Assembly (NCBI GenBank): GCA_011522905.1
Contig: WTIB01000067.1
Coordinates: 1 to 7,939, forward strand
Length of the DNA stretch: 7,939 nt
Source: Crocinitomicaceae bacterium
GTDB taxonomy: Bacteria; Bacteroidota; Bacteroidia; Flavobacteriales_D; Crocinitomicaceae
Direction of reading: 5' to 3'
Under the pieces are notes generated by a model, which saw only the letters and a program-made list of their open reading frames with translations, did no database searches and was not told the DNA's origin. A program made the translations under genes and the position numbers. Below are positions 7,089 through 7,939 of the stretch, piece after piece (within the stretch, counting starts at the first letter, position 1; each line of letters opens with the position of its first letter).

Positions 7089-7939
7089 ATGAAATATTCG
7101 GGTCGTTTTCTCTATTTTAATTGGGTTACCCTTATTCTTATCTATCTCGTTGTTATTGCGGGGAGCTTTGTTCGAATCACAGGGAGCGGAATGGGCTGCC
7201 CGGATTGGCCCAAGTGTTTTGGAGAGTGGATTCCACCAACGGACGCAAGTGAATTACCTGAAAGCTATCGAGAAGATTATTTGGAAAAACGCTCCAAGAA
7301 GGTAAAGAAATTTTCAGGTCTACTTGAGTCAATGGGAATGGAGAGCTCCGCGAAAAAACTACAGAATGACCCGTCTATATATGAAGAAGAACCATTTAAT
7401 GCTCAAAAAACATGGATTGAATATGTCAATCGCTTGTTTGGTTTCTTGGCTGGAAATTTCATGCTCGCTGCTTTTTTTTGGTTGCTCTTTGCTTATCGAA
7501 AGTCAAAACTTATATGGGTATGTGGATTTAACTTGATATTAATGGCCTTTCAGGCATGGTTTGGTTCCATTGTGGTAGCTACGAATCTAGTGCCATGGAC
7601 TATTACAGTTCACATGCTGTTGGCTTTGCTCATTATTGCAATTCAAATCTATGTAATCGTAATTCTTACCAATAAATCCGATTTATTTAAAAAATTTGCA
7701 TTGGCACCTTGGATGAAATGGATGATGTGGTTTATTTTCGCCATTACCTTTTATCAAATGTTTTTAGGGACTCAGGTGCGTGAGTCAATTGATCACCTCA
7801 TAAAGGCAGGCGTTTCTCAAGACAATTGGACGGATGAGCTCGGTCTTATATTCTACATTCATCGGAGTTTCTCTTGGCTTGTATTGATCCTATTGACCGT
7901 TATTTTTTGGTTGAATGAAAAGGGTAGAGGCTACATGCC
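7089..7939 (+). CDS. ctaA: Heme A synthase (CtaA/COX15 family), 3' end outside the window
   Basis: Integral membrane enzyme that oxidises the C8 methyl of heme O to a formyl group, giving heme A for cytochrome c oxidase. From ATG at 7089 the frame stays open to the window end (283 codons, no stop). The family signature at residues 28-44 reads VRITGSGMGCPDWPKCF, with the paired loop cysteines C37 and C43. Hydrophobic segments lie at about 10-26, 116-136, 142-164, 170-193, 209-227 and 259-275. Conserved heme-site residues seen are E111, H175 (TITVH) and H258 (FYIHR); the first ligand position of B. subtilis CtaA (His60) is Asn114 here (EYVNRL). The loop from C43 to E111 has 67 intervening residues, against about 14 in B. 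subtilis. LGTQVRE at 226-232 is typical of the family. The N-terminus fits the family, which supports this start. It is divergent from purB; cytochrome oxidase assembly genes may follow downstream. Confidence 0.93.
   Translation, partial: MKYSGRFLYFNWVTLILIYLVVIAGSFVRITGSGMGCPDWPKCFGEWIPPTDASELPESYREDYLEKRSKKVKKFSGLLESMGMESSAKKLQNDPSIYEEEPFNAQKTWIEYVNRLFGFLAGNFMLAAFFWLLFAYRKSKLIWVCGFNLILMAFQAWFGSIVVATNLVPWTITVHMLLALLIIAIQIYVIVILTNKSDLFKKFALAPWMKWMMWFIFAITFYQMFLGTQVRESIDHLIKAGVSQDNWTDELGLIFYIHRSFSWLVLILLTVIFWLNEKGRGYM

Noticed and set aside
7324..7536. A short 70-residue + strand open frame with a Met start
   Set aside because: It overlaps the heme A synthase gene in another frame; the 7089-7939 frame has clear CtaA signatures and membrane segments.
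1..7939. Mobile element, CRISPR array, defence island or biosynthetic cluster
   Set aside because: No transposase, integrase, terminal repeats, regularly spaced repeats or defence genes were seen. RecQ alone has the ordinary housekeeping domain set and is not evidence of a defence system.

Overview
The window is an AT-rich stretch of bacterial chromosome that reads as Bacteroidota, possibly the Cytophagales or a related marine group, although the order-level placement is a guess. Four things point there: start codons lack Shine-Dalgarno sequences and are preceded by A-rich leaders; exact TAnnTTTG (-7 type) promoter elements lie upstream of the divergent gene pair; the heme A synthase has an Asn in the first heme-ligand His position and a long first extracellular loop; and the RecQ ends in an extended helix-turn-helix tail. 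I see no mobile element, CRISPR array, tRNA or rRNA, and no stretch over 300 bases without a gene.

Layout from left to right. Positions 1-2106 (+) hold a RecQ-family DNA helicase whose first roughly 30-40 residues lie outside the window. Its stop codon overlaps the stop codon of a convergent gene. Positions 2103-6966 (-) are a tight three-gene unit read right to left: purB (adenylosuccinate lyase), then a 534-residue secreted protein of unknown function after a 9-nt gap, then a lipoprotein M1 aminopeptidase of the leukotriene-A4-hydrolase type after a 1-nt gap. Positions 6967-7088 are a 122-bp divergent promoter region with a clear -7 element for purB, a candidate element for the rightward gene and two perfect 7-bp-arm inverted repeats. 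Positions 7089-7939 (+) are the start of a heme A synthase (ctaA/COX15) gene that runs off the right edge without a stop.

Functionally these are mostly housekeeping genes: DNA repair, purine synthesis, envelope peptide breakdown and biogenesis of the terminal oxidase cofactor. The purB operon joins a cytosolic enzyme to two exported proteins, so co-transcription is likely but a shared pathway is not evident. I found no strong case for a new multi-gene system. The points most worth a second look are the unknown secreted protein coupled to the aminopeptidase, the two dyads in the divergent promoter, the paired A9 tracts in the aminopeptidase gene, and the unusual loop and ligand pattern of the heme A synthase.
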